Positions 24,301 to 27,300 of a stretch of DNA of 64,000 nucleotides are shown piece after piece. The DNA is from Siderastrea radians (Eukaryota > Cnidaria > Anthozoa > Scleractinia > Rhizangiidae). Within the stretch, counting starts at the first letter, position 1, and each line of letters opens with the position of its first letter. The stretch covers positions 66,514,367 through 66,578,366 of the forward strand of contig OZ024890.1 in the NCBI GenBank assembly GCA_964017195.1, read 5' to 3'. Position numbers and translations under genes: made by a program. The notes below the pieces were generated by a model. That model did not search any database. It was not told where the DNA came from and was given only the letters and a program-made list of their open reading frames with translations.

Positions 24301-27300
24301 ATCAACGAAAAATGATAGAACACTTTTTGAATTAAATGGTAATTCAGATATACTCATTCCAGCAAACAGTAATTTATTAAATGCAACAGTATTATTCAAA
24401 AACATTATGGGTCCATTTCCAGCTATTACTTTAAGAGTAGTTACTAGTGGTTTTCCTCCATTAAGTTTCGCTTCAAAAAAAGCAATTAAAAAACAAAAAA
24501 TAGATATTAATTTGAAATTACCAAGTGGTTTTTTTCAGGTTTTTTTGTTATCTCCAAAATTTAAAAATAAAGATTTCTTAATGTTGATTGAATATAGAGT
24601 GCCATAAACATTTTCATCAACTAGGTAGTTACAAGCTGTTTCGATGATAAACGATGAAATAACAAGTTACGCTTACGAACATTATAAAATCTAAAGATGT
24701 GGCGTCACGCTACAGCTGTGGTGAAATCACAAGTACCGCAAGCAAGAACAAAGAAGTGAAAGATGCATCTGTCGGCATGTGATATCCGCGGGAAAGCCCC
24801 TAACATATGAGATCATAGTCTTTTTTGTTTTCAAGACAAAAAAACTGTCTAACGCGTTAGACAGACAATTGAAAAACTTAATGACTCATTTCCTCGGGAA
24901 AGTCCCTATAGTATTACATCATAGACTTCCTGTTTTCCGAGAAAAAGGAGTCATATCAATACTTCAATGGATGGGTCGCATTAAAGCAAGTGTGTATGTG
25001 AATATTTTACTAGGTTTGCATCTAGTCGAATTGGTAGCTATGTGGTGGATAAAATATCGCTCAGTTGCTTCGACGATAAAAGATATATTCATGCAAATGG
25101 CGTGACAAGTTATGCATATGGTTTTGAAAATGAAGAAATTTTTTGGATATAATAAGGTAAAAATTTAACTGGGAATTTTTTCAGTTAAATTTGTTAAAAT
25201 TGGTGGCAAAAGTGGTGGTGAAATTGGTGGTGAAATTGGTGGTGAAATTGGCAGAAAATTTTGACTGGGATAATTTTCTCTTTAATTTTGACAAAAGATT
25301 TTTCAGTCAAATTTGGGGAAAATTGGAGAAATGAGTTGGAAAGAAAAATGCGCTGGTACCCCCAACTCCCTAACTACTGGATTAGCTTCTCTTTTTAAAC
25401 AAAGGGGAAAAAAACTGAAAAAAGGAAAGAAAAAAGACAAAAATAGTCAAAACACCTCCAGAGTAGACGGTTGCTATGGAAACGTCAATCATCATAGACA
25501 CGTCATTGACACAGGAAATTTTCTCTGATAAATTCCAGGAAAAGTCACGAAATTTGGTGATTATTCGTCCAGCCGTTTAAAAGTTATAACTCGTTAAAGT
25601 CAGCGCGGGCACAATGTGCCCCCCCCCCCCCCCAGGCTAAATAGGGTTAAGCAGACAATACTGCGCTCGTTCTTTTTCTTGTATTCTGGCTCTGTTTTGT
25701 CCAGTTTCTTTCAATTCATTTGTCCATACACATCGAAAATTTTGTCAAGCATTATTCGGTGTCCGTTTTATATTTTGTGCAGTCAGTTGCAAAACACGAA
25801 CTTGGAGAAAAAGGTAAAAGGAAGGCGTTGTTTTTGTTTGAAATGATGCCTAGGACCACCTCCATCTAACTCCTTTTTTCCCCGTATAATCAGTCCAACG
25901 AAAACGACAAAAACGACAAAATCCGGCGGTTTCCTGTGTAAACACAAATGTAAACACTATCTAAAACCGTATCGTACTCGATACGCTTTCGTTGGCGTGA
26001 AACAACGCTGGTCTTTCGGGAAACCTCGGCCGATGTAATTACAGGCCAAAATTTTTCTTCCAGTTAGCACCAAAGATAACAAGCGTTCATTTCAAAAAGC
26101 AAAAACGAAAGATGTTTAGTTGCTTATTAAATAAGTAATTTAAGCAAAACAAAACAGCCCTATAGCTAGTTTGAGTACTACGGATAAGACATTACAAAAA
26201 TAAACGTCTCCAAATACCTGTCAGAAAATAAAGAAAAACAGAACATTTTTTTATGCATATATAAATTCCTTGATTAGAGACTTCAAGTAAGAAGGTGGGA
26301 AGTTCATGATTAATGGCAGTAGGAGGGTTTTAAATAATTCATTCATTAACTTAACTGATGAAATTACAATTCAAAATACTACGTTTGCACAAATATAATA
26401 GGATTTTCCATTGCCTATGTTAAGAGCCAGACAACGTTTGTATAAGTAGTTTAGAAGAAACTTTACCCTGTCCCAACGTTGTCGTAATAGCACTATTGTT
26501 ATTGCTATAATATACATTAATTAAAAATTTGCTTATCCAAGGCTTGGATCCATGCACGCTTAATAACTTTCTGCACAAAATTTTGAGTTGAAACAAAACT
26601 CGAAAACACAGCATTAATCTCATCACATCTACATTCTATATTCTTGGTAAATTACAGAAGAAGTCAAATTTTTATCTTTTTTTTTTTTAACGTTGTCAAC
26701 TATTAATGATGAGATATTAATTTTACATTACACACAATATTTTTCTCTGCACAAGCCAAGTCAGAAAGGCTTTTCCTAAAACTTTAAAACTCCGCTACAC
26801 AGACAAACTATATTACTTTGTTGTATTATAGTATTACGATTGCGTTGGCTTAATGACACGGTTTACAACGCTATCGGAAAGAAATGTCTGAAATATAGAC
26901 ACAAATTATTTAATTCCATTTAATACCTACGTACCTGTGTTCTGGGTTGTTCTCTGCTCTGAAAAATTCCTACTGTTGGAATAGCTGATCGTTCTAAAAC
27001 AGCTGAAAGGAACACGGTGTTGCTATTAATGTCTACAAAAATGCCACCGTGAATTCGCGAGGAAATGTTCCATACGTCGAGTAACGAATGCTCCAAACCA
27101 ATCTGGCTGCCAGCTATCTCAGCCTCATGAATCCACCGCCAGTTGATATAAACACCTGGCCTCTCGTTTCGTTGATTTTTGTCTTGCCCACTGGCGAGAA
27201 ACATGTCTTCTGCATTTTGTAGTATTTTTGGTATGTACGGATCTGAAGCGTTGTAAAATATTGCGATGTTTACAGTTCCATTTTTATGTGTCGTTATGCC

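Larger units (their letters stand above)
9762..25378. mobile_element. Complete Maverick/Polinton (adintovirus-like) element, 15,617 bp
   Basis: Bounded by 350-bp inverted terminal repeats and a perfect 6-bp target-site duplication, GGATTA (9756-9761 and 25379-25384). The termini start AGTAGTTAGGG, in keeping with the AG start of Polinton ends. It carries the diagnostic set: protein-primed PolB, retroviral-type integrase, adenain-like protease, packaging ATPase, double jelly-roll major capsid and single jelly-roll minor capsid proteins, plus PLA2-like, fibre-like and other accessory genes. All long frames are open. Leftward genes occupy 9988-21979 and rightward genes 22272-24607. Integrity and repeat identity imply recent insertion. 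Confidence 0.95.
9446..25650. mobile_element. TTAA-flanked piggyBac-type MITE interrupted by the Polinton
   Basis: TTAA at 9446-9449 is followed by CCCTATTTCGCCTGGG; at the other side CCCAGGCTAAATAGGG is followed by TTAA (25647-25650). The two parts, 9450-9761 and 25385-25646, add up to about 574 bp. The TTAA flanks and CCC-starting ends fit piggyBac-type elements. No transposase is visible, so it is non-autonomous. A poly-C run lies just inside the right end. Confidence 0.65.

Noticed and set aside
24779..25105. A 108-residue gene at the right end of the Polinton
   Set aside because: It runs through the decayed subterminal region and into the terminal repeat in a frame different from the polymerase; no similarity was seen.
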